Below are positions 28,311-37,079 of a DNA stretch of 64,000 nucleotides, in pieces. The notes below the pieces were generated by a model, which did no database searches, was not told the origin of the DNA, and saw nothing but the letters and a program-made list of their open reading frames with translations. Source of the DNA: JAVBLP01 sp052034625 (lineage in GTDB: Bacteria > Elusimicrobiota > Endomicrobiia > Endomicrobiales > Endomicrobiaceae); the NCBI GenBank assembly GCA_052034625.1, contig JBPOII010000022.1:62001-126000 (forward strand), read 5' to 3'. Position 1 is the first letter of the stretch. Each line of letters opens with the position of its first letter. Both the position numbers and the translations under genes were made by a program.

Positions 28311-28339
28311 ATTTTATATTTTTTGGATTTCTTTGTCAA
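28311..28339 (-). promoter_or_regulatory. Promoter for the M50-trpS-scpAB operon
   Basis: Minus strand: TTGACA (28339-28334), a 17-base spacer and TAAAAT (28316-28311), about 60 bases before the M50 gene start. The rest of the 216-base gap 28250-28465 is AT-rich with no other structure I can support. Confidence 0.6.
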
Positions 28340-28465
28340 TAAAATAAGGTTTTTTATTGATTTTTGAAGCTTTTTTGATAAATAATGACCTTTTTTAATT
28401 ACTAATATTAAAGGTAAGTTCTTTTAAAATGATTATCTGTAATACTGTTTAAAGAAAATCTGCAA

Positions 28466-29122
28466 TTATTTAGCAGTTTCTTTTTCAATATCTTCAAAAA
28501 GTGACTTGTTTTTCAAAACTTTATCAAGGAATTTTTTATAGATAATAAGGTTGGAATTATATTTTACCAGTGTTTTAAGTCCTTCAATGACAGAAAGAGT
28601 TTTAAAAGCTTTTATCCCTTTAGGAACAGGGAAAATTCTGGGTATATTCATTTTTCTGGCAAGACTTGGAGATATTCTTATAGTTTCAAGAGCAATTCTT
28701 GGAGCTAAATATGATAAGACCATTTCTTCATCTTCAAGTTCCTGCTCAGCTTTAAGAAGAAGCGCCAGATCTTCTATACCGAAAATTAGAAGCGGCTCAT
28801 AATTGATCTTTTGTTTTTCGCTGAAATTTTCAAGAGCCATTCGAAACTCTTCCTGCATCTTTTTTCTGCATTGGGAAGCTTGATCTTGGAATGTCAAAGG
28901 ATAAACGAAAGCAATAAGTTCATTAGCACTGTCATGATAAAGAATAAAGCATTCCGCATAAAACATTTCCCCGCATTTAGGACACTTTACAAGATTGACT
29001 TCTCCGGCAATAAGAGCTTCTTTAAGTTCAGGATCATCAGAAACGCTTATAGCAGAAAGCAGTTCAGCTTCAAAAACTTCTCCACACGGACATGTGATTT
29101 CTTCTAAATTAGAAATAGACAT
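28466..29122 (-). CDS. CpXC-domain protein
   Basis: 218 residues. An N-terminal zinc-binding CpXC domain has Cys11-Pro-Cys13 and a second pair in KCPKCGEMF, followed by the family's LYHDSANELIAFVYPL stretch. The C-terminal half is alpha-helical with no motif I recognise. CpXC proteins are found in bacteria with unknown function. It stands alone between the M50 promoter and the repeat island, and the start ATG at 29122 lacks a strong ribosome site. Confidence 0.82.
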   Translation of the reverse strand: MSISNLEEITCPCGEVFEAELLSAISVSDDPELKEALIAGEVNLVKCPKCGEMFYAECFILYHDSANELIAFVYPLTFQDQASQCRKKMQEEFRMALENFSEKQKINYEPLLIFGIEDLALLLKAEQELEDEEMVLSYLAPRIALETIRISPSLARKMNIPRIFPVPKGIKAFKTLSVIEGLKTLVKYNSNLIIYKKFLDKVLKNKSLFEDIEKETAK

Positions 29123-29511
29123 AAAAAAATTTTACAACTTTTTTTTTGTTTTATCAATAAATTAAAACGGCAATTACGAATTACAAATGACTAATTACGA
29201 ATAAACGACAAAAAAAGGAAATAAACAGCGATAGTTTTTTGTTGTAATGTTGAGCCCTGCTGCTTCACTCAGGATAAACTCCGCCGAAACACCTGCCTTT
29301 AATCTTTACGGCAGATCCTTCGGCAAAACTTCGCTTTTCTCAGGAAGACAACACGACAGTTAATAGTTTTTGCGTTGTCGTTATCGCCGCCTCAAGAGTG
29401 CGGTTTATGAGCGAAAAAAACATTTGTGTTTGCTTAGCATTTTTTGTCTTTGTTGTTGCCGTTATGCCGCCCTTTTTGCGAGTCTATGAGTGCAGTATTT
29501 TGGAAGATTTA

Positions 29512-29782
29512 AGGTTCTTTGAACATATATCTTGTGCTTGTGCTGCTATTGATTTTGTATAGTTATTTTGACTGTTTTTTGAAGTGATGTATCGCAAATA
29601 CTTCTCAAGAAAAACAGACAAAATAAGTAAAAAGCAACGCAGCCCTTCGGGTTAATTGTAAAAATGGCATCCTGCTTCGTCAGCTCTCCTTGCAATATTT
29701 ACGATATTGCTTTGTCAAGCTTCCTCGCATTATACTCATTTTTGTATTAACACAAGCTACATTATATATGCTCAAAGAACCT
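29512..29782. mobile_element. MITE-like inverted-repeat element (copy B)
   Basis: A 271-bp element bounded by 19-bp inverted repeats (29512-29530 and 29764-29782) matching at 18 of 19 positions. It holds a long internal hairpin (29571-29625; arms ATTTTGACTGTTTTT and its near complement). It also holds a block at 29632-29755 that recurs at 43088-43225 in the tRNA-Arg element. No coding capacity. It interrupts a module order that is uninterrupted in the sister unit at 30363-30480. No target-site duplication is obvious. Confidence 0.55.
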
Positions 29783-29784
29783 CC

Positions 29785-29938
29785 AATTCGGCGTGTTTGA
29801 AGCGAAACTCACATTTAAGTTGTTTGAAGATTGTTTCGCAAGTTCCGAATTTGCTTTCAAAATACAAGCGAATGCAATCAGGCGGCGATTTGCTCACTTT
29901 CTAAAAGTGAGGCGGGTCTAAGGGTATGCAATACCCTT
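29785..29938. ncRNA. Putative structured RNA, copy D
   Basis: Outer stem AATTCGG/CCGAATT (29785-29791 with 29845-29851), internal loop with TGTTTGAA on one side and AAGTT on the other, and inner stem GCGAAAC/GTTTCGC (29802-29808 with 29833-29839). It is followed by AAGCGAATGCAA, GGCGGCGATTTG, the hairpin CTCACTTT-CT-AAAAGTGAG and a second hairpin ending at 29938. The paralogue at 30417 has the same loops but different, compensating stem bases. Transcribed strand is not determined. Confidence 0.45.
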
Positions 29939-30003
29939 GGACTAATTATGATTTAAGGGACAAAGTCCCTTGCAGGGTTGGTATGCAATCCCAAAAAGAA
30001 AAA

Positions 30004-30074
30004 AGCGGGCGATGGGAATCGAACCCACATCTCCAGCTTGGGAAGCTGGGGTTTTACCACTAGACTACGCCCGC
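30004..30074 (-). tRNA. tRNA-Gly (anticodon CCC)
   Basis: 71-nt cloverleaf on the minus strand: acceptor GCGGGCG paired with CGCCCGC, anticodon arm CCAGC-TTCCCAA-GCTGG (anticodon CCC) and T-loop GTTCGATTC. The 3' CCA is not encoded (T-rich sequence follows), so the CCA-adding enzyme encoded at 30657 is needed to mature it. Flanked on both sides by related repeat units. Confidence 0.95.
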
Positions 30075-30656
30075 TTTAACATCAAAAGTTTTAACTTTTC
30101 AGTATTTTAATTTTATTATTTTTATGTAAAGGTTTCAAGTTTTATTTACTATAAGTTATGAATGACAAACCTATAAAAACAATTGCGAATGACGAATTAC
30201 TAATTACGAATTAACGACAAAATGACATTTTTTGTTGTTGTCTTCTTTGCCGCCTTAGAAGTACAGTCTATGAGCGGAAAGATTTTTCAGACGGCTTAAT
30301 TCCTGTATGGAAGCCTCTGTCTTTGTTGCCGTTCTGCCGTTTTTGTTTTGTCATTGCCGTTCTGCCGCCCTTTTTGCGAGTCTATGAGTGCAGAAAATAT
30401 TTGTGTTTGCTTAGCACGGTTTGCGTTGTTTGAAGTAAAACACCTTAAAGTCTTTATAAGCGTTTTACAAGTTCGCAAACCGACTAATATTTTCAAGCGA
30501 ATGCAAACGAGGCGGCGATTTGCTCACTTTTTAAAAGTGAGGCAGATTGGCGTAGCCAAGACTAGTGTAAGGGTATGCAATACCCTTAAAAGAACCACTC
30601 TTCAGCGGCAGAGTTTTGCATACTTTTGATCGTTTGCAAAAGTATGAGAAATACTT
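30075..30656. repeat. Repeat-rich gene-free island, right part
   Basis: Repeats the module order of the left part. An AT-rich GAATTACTAATTACGAATTA block lies at 30181-30222. A GCCGCC module is at 30249. A 31-base stretch at 30363-30393 is identical to 29465-29495. ATTTGTGTTTGCTTAGCA (30399-30416) matches 29422-29439. The structured-RNA-like copy C and the AAGGGTATGCAATACCCTT hairpin (30571-30589) follow. An AAAAGTAT/ATACTTTT hairpin at 30638-30658 overlaps the cca stop codon and may help end that transcript. Confidence 0.7.
30417..30589. ncRNA. Putative structured RNA, copy C
   Basis: Outer stem CGGTTTGCG/CGCAAACCG (30417-30425 with 30474-30482), internal loop TTGTTTGAA / AAGTT, and inner stem GTAAAAC/GTTTTAC (30435-30441 with 30462-30468). 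Then come AAGCGAATGCAA, GGCGGCGATTTG and the hairpin CTCACTTT-TT-AAAAGTGAG, as in copy D. Stem sequences differ from copy D but stay fully paired, while loop sequences are conserved: the pattern expected of a selected RNA fold. Confidence 0.45.
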
Positions 30657-32102
30657 TTAGATTTTGTATTTCTTTTTTATGGAATTCAATTTTGAAGAAA
30701 TGAGTTTTAATGCTTCTTTTTCATCTTTTATTTTTTCTTCTTGTTGTGCTTCAACTGCTATTTTTATAAGTTCCCCTACCCACGGACCGGGTTTAAGTTT
30801 AAACTTTTTCATTACAATATTTCCGTCAATTATCTTAGGTAAAGGTTTTGCATTTTTAATTTCATAATAATATTTGACCAGTTTTTTTACTGATTTTTCC
30901 TGCATCTTTAATTCTTTTGGAGAAAAGACTTTTAACTTCTTATAAGAATGCCAGTCAGCCATAGATAAAAGTATAAGGTCAGGGGTATGGTCGCCAATAT
31001 CTCTAAAAAATTTTAAAGCGGCTTTCTGCGTAACTATATTATTTTTTGTAAGTGTTGACGGACGCATATGATTTTCAATAAGGAATTTTACCGTATCAAT
31101 ATCTTTTTTCCCCATCTTTAAAGACTTCATCATTTTCTCAACTTTTTTCGCACTTTCTTCCTCATGACCGAAAAAGCGTATTTTACTTCCTTCTTTCTTA
31201 GCAGTTTCGGGTTTTGCACTGTCATGGAATAAAGCCGCAAACTTTAAAAGATTGCATCTTGTAATATTTTCAGAGTATTGTCCGCTTTCTGAAAAATGAG
31301 TTTTAAGTTCTTCATAATTGTCAGGAAAATATTTCTTGAGATCATTCAATATATTTTCCGCTGCTTCCATAGTCTCAAAAGAATGTTGGAATAATCCACC
31401 CGGATGATAATAATGTTTTTTAGAAGCTTTCTTCATATTCTTTATCTCAGGTAAAAGCTCTGCCAGCAATCCGCAGCTGTCCATTATTTTAATCTGTTGT
31501 GTAGAATTTTTTGTAGAAAGTATTCTAAAGAACTCATTTTTTATTCTTTCAGGTGCAGCTTTGCTTATAAGTTTTGCATCTTTCTTTATCTGCTTTAAAG
31601 TTTTATCTGTAATCTTTAAGCCGAGTTCTGCCGAAAATCTGAAAGCACGAAGCATTCTTAAAGGGTCTTTTTTAAAAGCATCGGCAGAAACAGTATTTAA
31701 ACTTTTACTTTTCAGATCCTTTTGACAATCTTTTACGGCATAAATGATATGTTTTTTATATTCATCAAAATATTTAAGTTCAAAAGCTGCCGCATTTACG
31801 GTAAAATCTCTGTTCTTGAGATCATCTTCTATGGTTTTTCCGTCAAGAAGCGAGATATCTATATTTGTAATCTCTGAGTCTTTTATAATTATCCTGTATA
31901 TTTTATCTTTATCATCTAAAACGAACATTTTTGAATTTAATGCTTTTGTAACTTTTTCTGCAAATTTGTGTGCATCTTTATTTACGACAAGATCTATATC
32001 TTTATACTCTATTTTAAGTATCAGATCCCTTGAAAACCCTCCGACAGCATAAACCTCATAGCCTTTTGAGATTTTATTTATAGTATTTATTATTTTTTTC
32101 AT
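30657..32102 (-). CDS. cca: CCA tRNA nucleotidyltransferase / poly(A) polymerase family with HD domain
   Basis: Adds or repairs the tRNA 3' CCA end. 481 residues. The class II nucleotidyltransferase head has GGFSRD (21-26) and the catalytic DID (35-37), then the RNRDFTVNAAAFEL-type motif and the RMLRAFRFSAELG helix. An HD hydrolase domain follows (LLKFAALFHDSAKPE, then ENHMRPS). The neighbouring tRNA-Gly and the tRNA-Arg at 43006 lack an encoded CCA, supporting the CCA role over polyadenylation. Located at the end of the peptide-transport run. Confidence 0.9.
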   Translation of the reverse strand: MKKIINTINKISKGYEVYAVGGFSRDLILKIEYKDIDLVVNKDAHKFAEKVTKALNSKMFVLDDKDKIYRIIIKDSEITNIDISLLDGKTIEDDLKNRDFTVNAAAFELKYFDEYKKHIIYAVKDCQKDLKSKSLNTVSADAFKKDPLRMLRAFRFSAELGLKITDKTLKQIKKDAKLISKAAPERIKNEFFRILSTKNSTQQIKIMDSCGLLAELLPEIKNMKKASKKHYYHPGGLFQHSFETMEAAENILNDLKKYFPDNYEELKTHFSESGQYSENITRCNLLKFAALFHDSAKPETAKKEGSKIRFFGHEEESAKKVEKMMKSLKMGKKDIDTVKFLIENHMRPSTLTKNNIVTQKAALKFFRDIGDHTPDLILLSMADWHSYKKLKVFSPKELKMQEKSVKKLVKYYYEIKNAKPLPKIIDGNIVMKKFKLKPGPWVGELIKIAVEAQQEEKIKDEKEALKLISSKLNSIKKKYKI

Positions 32103-32111
32103 TTTCCCTTC

Positions 32112-32861
32112 TTAAAGCTCCATAGCATTTACAAGCTCTTTAATATATTTATTTTCTTTCTCATTGAATATATTTTCAGATATATCATCTTTTAATATTT
32201 TACCTTCTTCGATTATTATCATTCTTTCGGCAAACTTTACTGCCGCTGAAATATCATGCGTTATAAGTATTATTGAAGTTGTGCCTTTCATTTTGATATC
32301 GGCAAAAATATCCATTATCTGATTTTGTGAATATATGTCTAAAGAAGCGAAAGGTTCATCGGCAATTATGAGTTTAGGGTTTTTAAGTAAAGCCCTTGCT
32401 ATCGCTATTCTCTGTCTTTGACCGCCGGAAAATTGATGAGGATAATTATTAAGAATTTTACTTTCAAGCCCGACACTTTTTAGTGTTTCTTCTATAATTT
32501 CATCGGCATTTTCAGGAATTTTGCCCGTAAATGCTTCCATAAAAGAAGATCTTATCTTGAGTTTCGGGTTCAAAGAGGCATAAGGGTTTTGAAATATCAT
32601 CTGAACTATTGTAGAAAACTCTGCTATATCATAATCAGCGATATCTTTGCCGAAATATTTTACGCTTCCGCCGTCAAAATCCAAAATATTTGCAATGATC
32701 CTGCCTAAAGTACTCTTACCCGAGCCCGAACTTCCTATTATTGAAACAAATTCAGCTTCATTAAGACAAAAACTTACATTATCAAGTGCAAGGAATTTTT
32801 TATCTCTGAAAAAATCAGTAGTTTTATATGTTTTTGATAATTTTGATACTTCTAAGAACAT
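32112..32861 (-). CDS. Oligopeptide-type ABC transporter ATP-binding protein (second ATPase)
   Basis: 249 residues. Walker A GSSGSGKST, Q-loop IFQNPYASLNP, signature FSGGQRQR, Walker B LIIADEPFASLD and H-loop ITHDI. The F/Y-A-S-L-N-P Q-loop is typical of OppF/DppF. It lacks the roughly 70-residue C-terminal oligo_HPY extension of canonical OppF (about 330 residues), so in length it resembles NikE. Pairs with the next ATPase and two permeases in one operon. Confidence 0.92.
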   Translation of the reverse strand: MFLEVSKLSKTYKTTDFFRDKKFLALDNVSFCLNEAEFVSIIGSSGSGKSTLGRIIANILDFDGGSVKYFGKDIADYDIAEFSTIVQMIFQNPYASLNPKLKIRSSFMEAFTGKIPENADEIIEETLKSVGLESKILNNYPHQFSGGQRQRIAIARALLKNPKLIIADEPFASLDIYSQNQIMDIFADIKMKGTTSIILITHDISAAVKFAERMIIIEEGKILKDDISENIFNEKENKYIKELVNAMEL

Positions 32862-32870
32862 TTTACCTCA

Positions 32871-33647
32871 TTATCCTATAAGCAGTTTTGTATATTCATG
32901 CTTCGGATCATTAAAAATTTCTTCCGTATTGCCGCTTTCAACTATATTTCCGTCATGCATAATAGCTATCCTGTCTGAATGATTTTTAGCTATTTTCATA
33001 TTATGCGTTATCATTATCAATGTCAATTGCATATTTTGTTTAAGTTCTTCTAAAAGATCAAGAATTTGTTTCTGTACAGCTGCATCAAGACCTGTTGTCG
33101 GTTCGTCAGCTATTAAAATTTCCGGATCATTTATTATAGCCATAGCTATAAGGATCCTCTGTTTTTGTCCGCCTGATAATTGATGAGGATAGGAATTAAC
33201 TATTCTTTTTATATCGTCAAGTTTTACTTTATTAAGTACTTCTTCAACTTTTTTATTTATCTCTTCTTTTGTTGCTTGCGGATTATGGACAATATATGAT
33301 TCCGATATCTGTTTTCCTACTTTTATGACAGGGTTAAGATAAGATTGCGGATCTTGAAATACCATAGATATCTTTTTCCCTTTCAGCCTGCGCTTTTCTT
33401 CAAAATCCATTGTGAGCATATCTTTTCCGTCATAAATTATCTGTCCTGATTTTATCGTTCCGCCGTCAATAGCGGTCAAATCCATTATCGCAGAAGCTAC
33501 AGTACTTTTTCCGCTTCCTGAACGCCCTACAATAACAAAACTTTCGCCTTTTTTAATATCAAAGCTGACACCCTTTACAGCTTCAACAATACCAAAAGAT
33601 GCTCTGTATTCGATACTTAGATCTTTTACTGAAAGTATTATGCTCAT
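32871..33647 (-). CDS. Oligopeptide-type ABC transporter ATP-binding protein (first ATPase)
   Basis: 258 residues. Walker A GRSGSGKST, Q-loop VFQDPQSYLNPV, signature LSGGQKQR, Walker B LIADEPTTGLDA and H-loop ITHNM. OppD/DppD group, but also short: the cysteine-containing C-terminal extension is absent, as in NikD. Start overlaps the permease stop by one base. Confidence 0.92.
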   Translation of the reverse strand: MSIILSVKDLSIEYRASFGIVEAVKGVSFDIKKGESFVIVGRSGSGKSTVASAIMDLTAIDGGTIKSGQIIYDGKDMLTMDFEEKRRLKGKKISMVFQDPQSYLNPVIKVGKQISESYIVHNPQATKEEINKKVEEVLNKVKLDDIKRIVNSYPHQLSGGQKQRILIAMAIINDPEILIADEPTTGLDAAVQKQILDLLEELKQNMQLTLIMITHNMKIAKNHSDRIAIMHDGNIVESGNTEEIFNDPKHEYTKLLIG

Positions 33648-34468
33648 CAGCTCACCTTATCCTTCGGGTCAAAAATATCCCTGAGAGATTCGCCTATGAG
33701 ATTAAATGAAAGAACGGTAAATAATATCACTAGACCCGGGAAAAGCGATAACCACCAAGCCATATAAATATAATCTTTTCCCTGCATAAGTATCTGCCCC
33801 CACGAAGACATCGGCGGCTGAACGCCAAGTCCTAAGAAAGAAAGACCTGACTCTGTAAGTATTGCACCGCCTATACCTATCGCGGCATAAACTATTATGG
33901 GCGATATAACATTTGGCAATATATGCACAAAGAATAAGCGTGTCTTACTAACTGCAAGCATTTTTGAAGCCAGCACAAACTCTCTTTCCCTTATAGAAAG
34001 AACTTCGGCTCTCACTATTCTTGAAAGTCCCGGCCACGATGTCAAACCTATAACTATCATAACGTTATATATATTGGGTTCAAAGAAAGCAATGACAAGC
34101 AATATAAGGAAAAATGTCGGAAAACAAAGCATAATATCCGTAAAACGCATAAGCACGCTGTCTACCCATCCGCCAAAATAACCTGAAAGCATGCCTATAG
34201 TAACACCTATAAGCATAGTTATAAGAACGGCAAAAAAGCCTACGGACATTGAAACTCTTGCTCCATATATCATTCTTGAGAATACATCTCTGCCCAGATC
34301 GTCGGTGCCTAATATATGAGAAAGTGAAGGCGGTGAAAGTCTTTGCGATAGATCTTGGGCTGAAGGGTCATAAGGAGATATAAAAGGTGCAAGTACCGCT
34401 GCCGCTACGATCAGTGCGATAAATATAATGCCTGCAAAAGCCGCTTTGTTCTTTAATAATTTTTTCAT
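33647..34468 (-). CDS. ABC transporter permease, DppC/OppC type
   Basis: 273 residues with an N-terminal OppC-N helix (KNKAAFAGIIFIALIVAAAVL), GTDDLGRDVFSRMIYGARVS (the DppC hallmark) and five further TMs. The coupling (EAA-like) loop reads VRAEVLSIREREFVLASKML. Forms the inner-membrane channel with the DppB-type permease. Confidence 0.94.
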   Translation of the reverse strand: MKKLLKNKAAFAGIIFIALIVAAAVLAPFISPYDPSAQDLSQRLSPPSLSHILGTDDLGRDVFSRMIYGARVSMSVGFFAVLITMLIGVTIGMLSGYFGGWVDSVLMRFTDIMLCFPTFFLILLVIAFFEPNIYNVMIVIGLTSWPGLSRIVRAEVLSIREREFVLASKMLAVSKTRLFFVHILPNVISPIIVYAAIGIGGAILTESGLSFLGLGVQPPMSSWGQILMQGKDYIYMAWWLSLFPGLVILFTVLSFNLIGESLRDIFDPKDKVS

Positions 34469-34480
34469 ATTTTAATGCCT

Positions 34481-35452
34481 TTACTTATACCTTATTCTCG
34501 GGTCTGCTGCAGAATACATAATATCTGCAATAATATTTCCTAAAAGTGTTAAGAATGCCGATATAACACCTATGCCCATTATCACGGGATAATCTCTTGC
34601 CATAATGGCTTCATAACCGAGTCTTCCCATTCCGGGATAAGAAAAAATAGTTTCTATAATAAAACTTCCGCCTATAAGTCCCGGTATAGATAAGCCGACT
34701 ATTGTTATCAAAGGCAAAAGAGCATTCTTTAATGCATGATCAAATATTACTTGTTTCTTTGTAAGACCTTTTGCATAAGCCGTTTTTATATAATCTTGTT
34801 TCAAAACATCAAGCATACCTGAACGCAGATATCTTGAAAGTGCCGCAAAAGAACCGAGCGTTGAAACAAAAACAGGCAGTATAAGATGTTTACCAAGATC
34901 CCAAATTTTCCCAAAAAATGATAAGTCAGCGAAATTAAAAGACACCAATCCCGATATCGGCAGCCAGCCGAGCCATAATCCGAAAACTATCATAAGCATT
35001 AAAGCCGCCCAGAAAGCCGGTACGGAAAAACATATAAAAACTATTACGGTCAAAACTCTGTCAAAAATAGAATATTTTTTTACGGCCGAATATATGCCTA
35101 TAGGTACAGCAATGATTATCATAAGTATTATTGAAAGCACATTAAGTAATATAGTAGCCGGAAGCCTTTCAATTATCTTTTGCGATGCCGGGCGGCCGTC
35201 TTTAAAAGAATTACCGAAATCAAGCACAGCAACCCTTTTAAGCCAATTCCAATACTGCTCGTGCAGCGGTTTATCCAATCCGTAAAGTTTATAAAGTCTT
35301 TCTTTGGATTCTGCAGTGATCTTTGTATTAAAATCCGTCATAGCATCGGTAGGTTTTCCGGGAGTAAAATACATCACCGCAAAAGTAATAACGGTTATTC
35401 CTATCACTATCGGTATTGCATAAATAAGTCTTTTTATCAAATAGTTAAACAT
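34481..35452 (-). CDS. ABC transporter permease, DppB/OppB type
   Basis: 323 residues, six TMs. The N-terminal MFNYLIKRLIYAIPIVIGITV is the usual DppB start. The coupling loop is around YLRSGMLDVLKQDYIKTAYAKGL, and IIETIFSYPGMGRLGYEAI follows near the end. Partner of the DppC-type permease 12 bases downstream. Confidence 0.94.
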   Translation of the reverse strand: MFNYLIKRLIYAIPIVIGITVITFAVMYFTPGKPTDAMTDFNTKITAESKERLYKLYGLDKPLHEQYWNWLKRVAVLDFGNSFKDGRPASQKIIERLPATILLNVLSIILMIIIAVPIGIYSAVKKYSIFDRVLTVIVFICFSVPAFWAALMLMIVFGLWLGWLPISGLVSFNFADLSFFGKIWDLGKHLILPVFVSTLGSFAALSRYLRSGMLDVLKQDYIKTAYAKGLTKKQVIFDHALKNALLPLITIVGLSIPGLIGGSFIIETIFSYPGMGRLGYEAIMARDYPVIMGIGVISAFLTLLGNIIADIMYSAADPRIRYK

Positions 35453-35459
35453 TTATTCC

Positions 35460-37079
35460 TTATTCCTTAAAACTGTACTTTGTAAGATTTTCAGGCACCC
35501 ACCATTCTTCAAAATTATGACCTAATCCTATCGTGGCAAGTTCTACGCCTTTAAACCTTTTGTGTAAAGCAAAAAGCGTTTCAGGATAATATAAAAATAT
35601 ACACGGAGGATCTTCAACCATTATATCCTGCATTTCATAATAGAGTTTCTTTCTTTTTTCTACGTCAAAAGTCGTTCTTGCTTCCACAAGTATTTCGTCA
35701 ACTCTCGGATTATTATAACCGAGCATATTATATTGTCTTGGACCCGTTTCTTTTGAATGCCAAAGTGAATATTGATCGGGGTCAAGACCGAGACTCCAAC
35801 CCATAATTATCGCATCAAAATCCCTTTTAGCGATATATTGATTAACGAAAGTTGAAAATTCTATTATCCTTATATTTACTTTTATACCTATCTTTTTAAG
35901 CTGTTCCTGGATTATCTGAGCCGTCAGCTCACGCTGTTTATTTCCCTGATTTGTACTGACAGTAAACTCAAAATGTTTACCTTTATATTCAAGGTATCCG
36001 TCATTATCTATATCTTCAAAACCAAGCTCTTTAAGCATTTCCAAAGCTTTTGCCTGATCATATTCAGACATCTTAAGATCCGGATTATGTGCCCAAACAT
36101 GAGGAGGATAAGGACTTACGGCTTCTTTGCCTGTACCTAAAAGAACGCCGTCTATAATATCTTTTTTATTTATCGCATGCTGTATAGCTTTTCTGAAATT
36201 CTTATCTCCGAAAGGTTCTATTTTCATATTAAAACCCAAATATGTAAAAGCATGTGCCGGATATCTGTATTTATCATACTTTACAAAAAAACTGTCATAA
36301 GCATTCCATTGGTCAGGACTTAAACTTACGGAATCAAGAGATTCATTCCTTAATTCCAAGAACTGAACAGCTTGATCTGGAACTACCTGTATCACATAAT
36401 GGCTGATATAAGGTCTGCCTTTGAAATATTCCGGATTTGAGGCAAGTACGATTTTCTGGTCCGTCTGCCATGATTTAAATTTGTATGGACCTGTACCTAC
36501 GGGATTTCTGTTGGCAGAAGCAGTATTTATATCTTGCCCTCTGAAAATATGTTCAGGAATGATAGACATCATCCAGCTTTGCAGATTTGGTGCAAAAGGC
36601 ATATCATAATAGACTTTGATTGTATGATCGTCAATAATCTTAAAATCTTTTACTATAGTAAAATCGGAAGAATAAGGAGTTTTTGTATTTGGGTCAGTTA
36701 AAGCTTCATAAGTAAATTTTACATCACGAGCGGTAAAAGGTTTGCCGTCATGCCATTTTACATCTTTCCTGAGATTAAAAGTTATCTCAAGCCCGTCATT
36801 TGAGACTTCATAGCTTTCAGCAAGATCACAAGCAATATTCAGATCTTTATCATATTTAAGTAATCCATTAAACAGCTGTCCGTTTGTTGTACCGGAAGCC
36901 GAATCACTTGCAAGTATAGGATTTAAATATGAAGAATCGCTGAGATTTGCCATAATATAAGCATCTCCATAGACCGGAACACTCTCGGAGCTTTCAATTG
37001 AGGCATTGCGTTCTGTATCTGAAGGAGAGCAGGCAAGGATAAAAATAAAAGGGATAAAAAACAACAGCTTATTTTTCAT
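35460..37079 (-). CDS. Peptide-binding lipoprotein of ABC importer (SBP family 5)
   Basis: 539 residues. Lipobox FILAC puts the lipid on Cys17. The SBP_bac_5 fold runs from about 50 onward (NGQLFNGLLKYDKDLNIACDLAESYEV, FNLRKDVKWHDGKPFTARDVKFTYE). In a diderm it is anchored to a membrane in the periplasm and delivers oligopeptides to the two permeases. The start overlaps the M16-like gene upstream by 11 bases, which links peptide capture to peptide cleavage. Nickel or other ligands are possible because the ATPases are NikDE-sized. Confidence 0.92.
   Translation of the reverse strand: MKNKLLFFIPFIFILACSPSDTERNASIESSESVPVYGDAYIMANLSDSSYLNPILASDSASGTTNGQLFNGLLKYDKDLNIACDLAESYEVSNDGLEITFNLRKDVKWHDGKPFTARDVKFTYEALTDPNTKTPYSSDFTIVKDFKIIDDHTIKVYYDMPFAPNLQSWMMSIIPEHIFRGQDINTASANRNPVGTGPYKFKSWQTDQKIVLASNPEYFKGRPYISHYVIQVVPDQAVQFLELRNESLDSVSLSPDQWNAYDSFFVKYDKYRYPAHAFTYLGFNMKIEPFGDKNFRKAIQHAINKKDIIDGVLLGTGKEAVSPYPPHVWAHNPDLKMSEYDQAKALEMLKELGFEDIDNDGYLEYKGKHFEFTVSTNQGNKQRELTAQIIQEQLKKIGIKVNIRIIEFSTFVNQYIAKRDFDAIIMGWSLGLDPDQYSLWHSKETGPRQYNMLGYNNPRVDEILVEARTTFDVEKRKKLYYEMQDIMVEDPPCIFLYYPETLFALHKRFKGVELATIGLGHNFEEWWVPENLTKYSFKE

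Larger units (their letters stand above)
29123..30003. repeat. Repeat-rich gene-free island, left part
   Basis: No credible gene. In order: an AT-rich ATTACGAATTAC block (29170-29212); a REP-like GTTGAGC...CGAAACA block (29249-29300); two GCCGCC modules (29386 and 29466-29495); an inverted-repeat element (29512-29782); a structured-RNA-like segment (29785-29920); and small hairpins AAGGGTATGCAATACCCTT (29920-29938) and AAGGGACAAAGTCCCTT (29955-29971). Several of these modules recur in the same order at 30181-30590, on the other side of tRNA-Gly. Confidence 0.7.

Noticed and set aside
29707..29904. 65-residue plus-strand frame in the repeat island
   Set aside because: Covers the end of the inverted-repeat element and the RNA-like copy; no signal, family or ribosome site.
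30348..30629. 93-residue plus-strand frame in the repeat island
   Set aside because: It spans the covarying stems and hairpins of the putative structured RNA, has no ribosome site, and its amino-acid pattern is just the translated repeats.
29123..30656. CRISPR array
   Set aside because: Repeats are few, unequal in length and not separated by regular spacers, and no cas genes are nearby.
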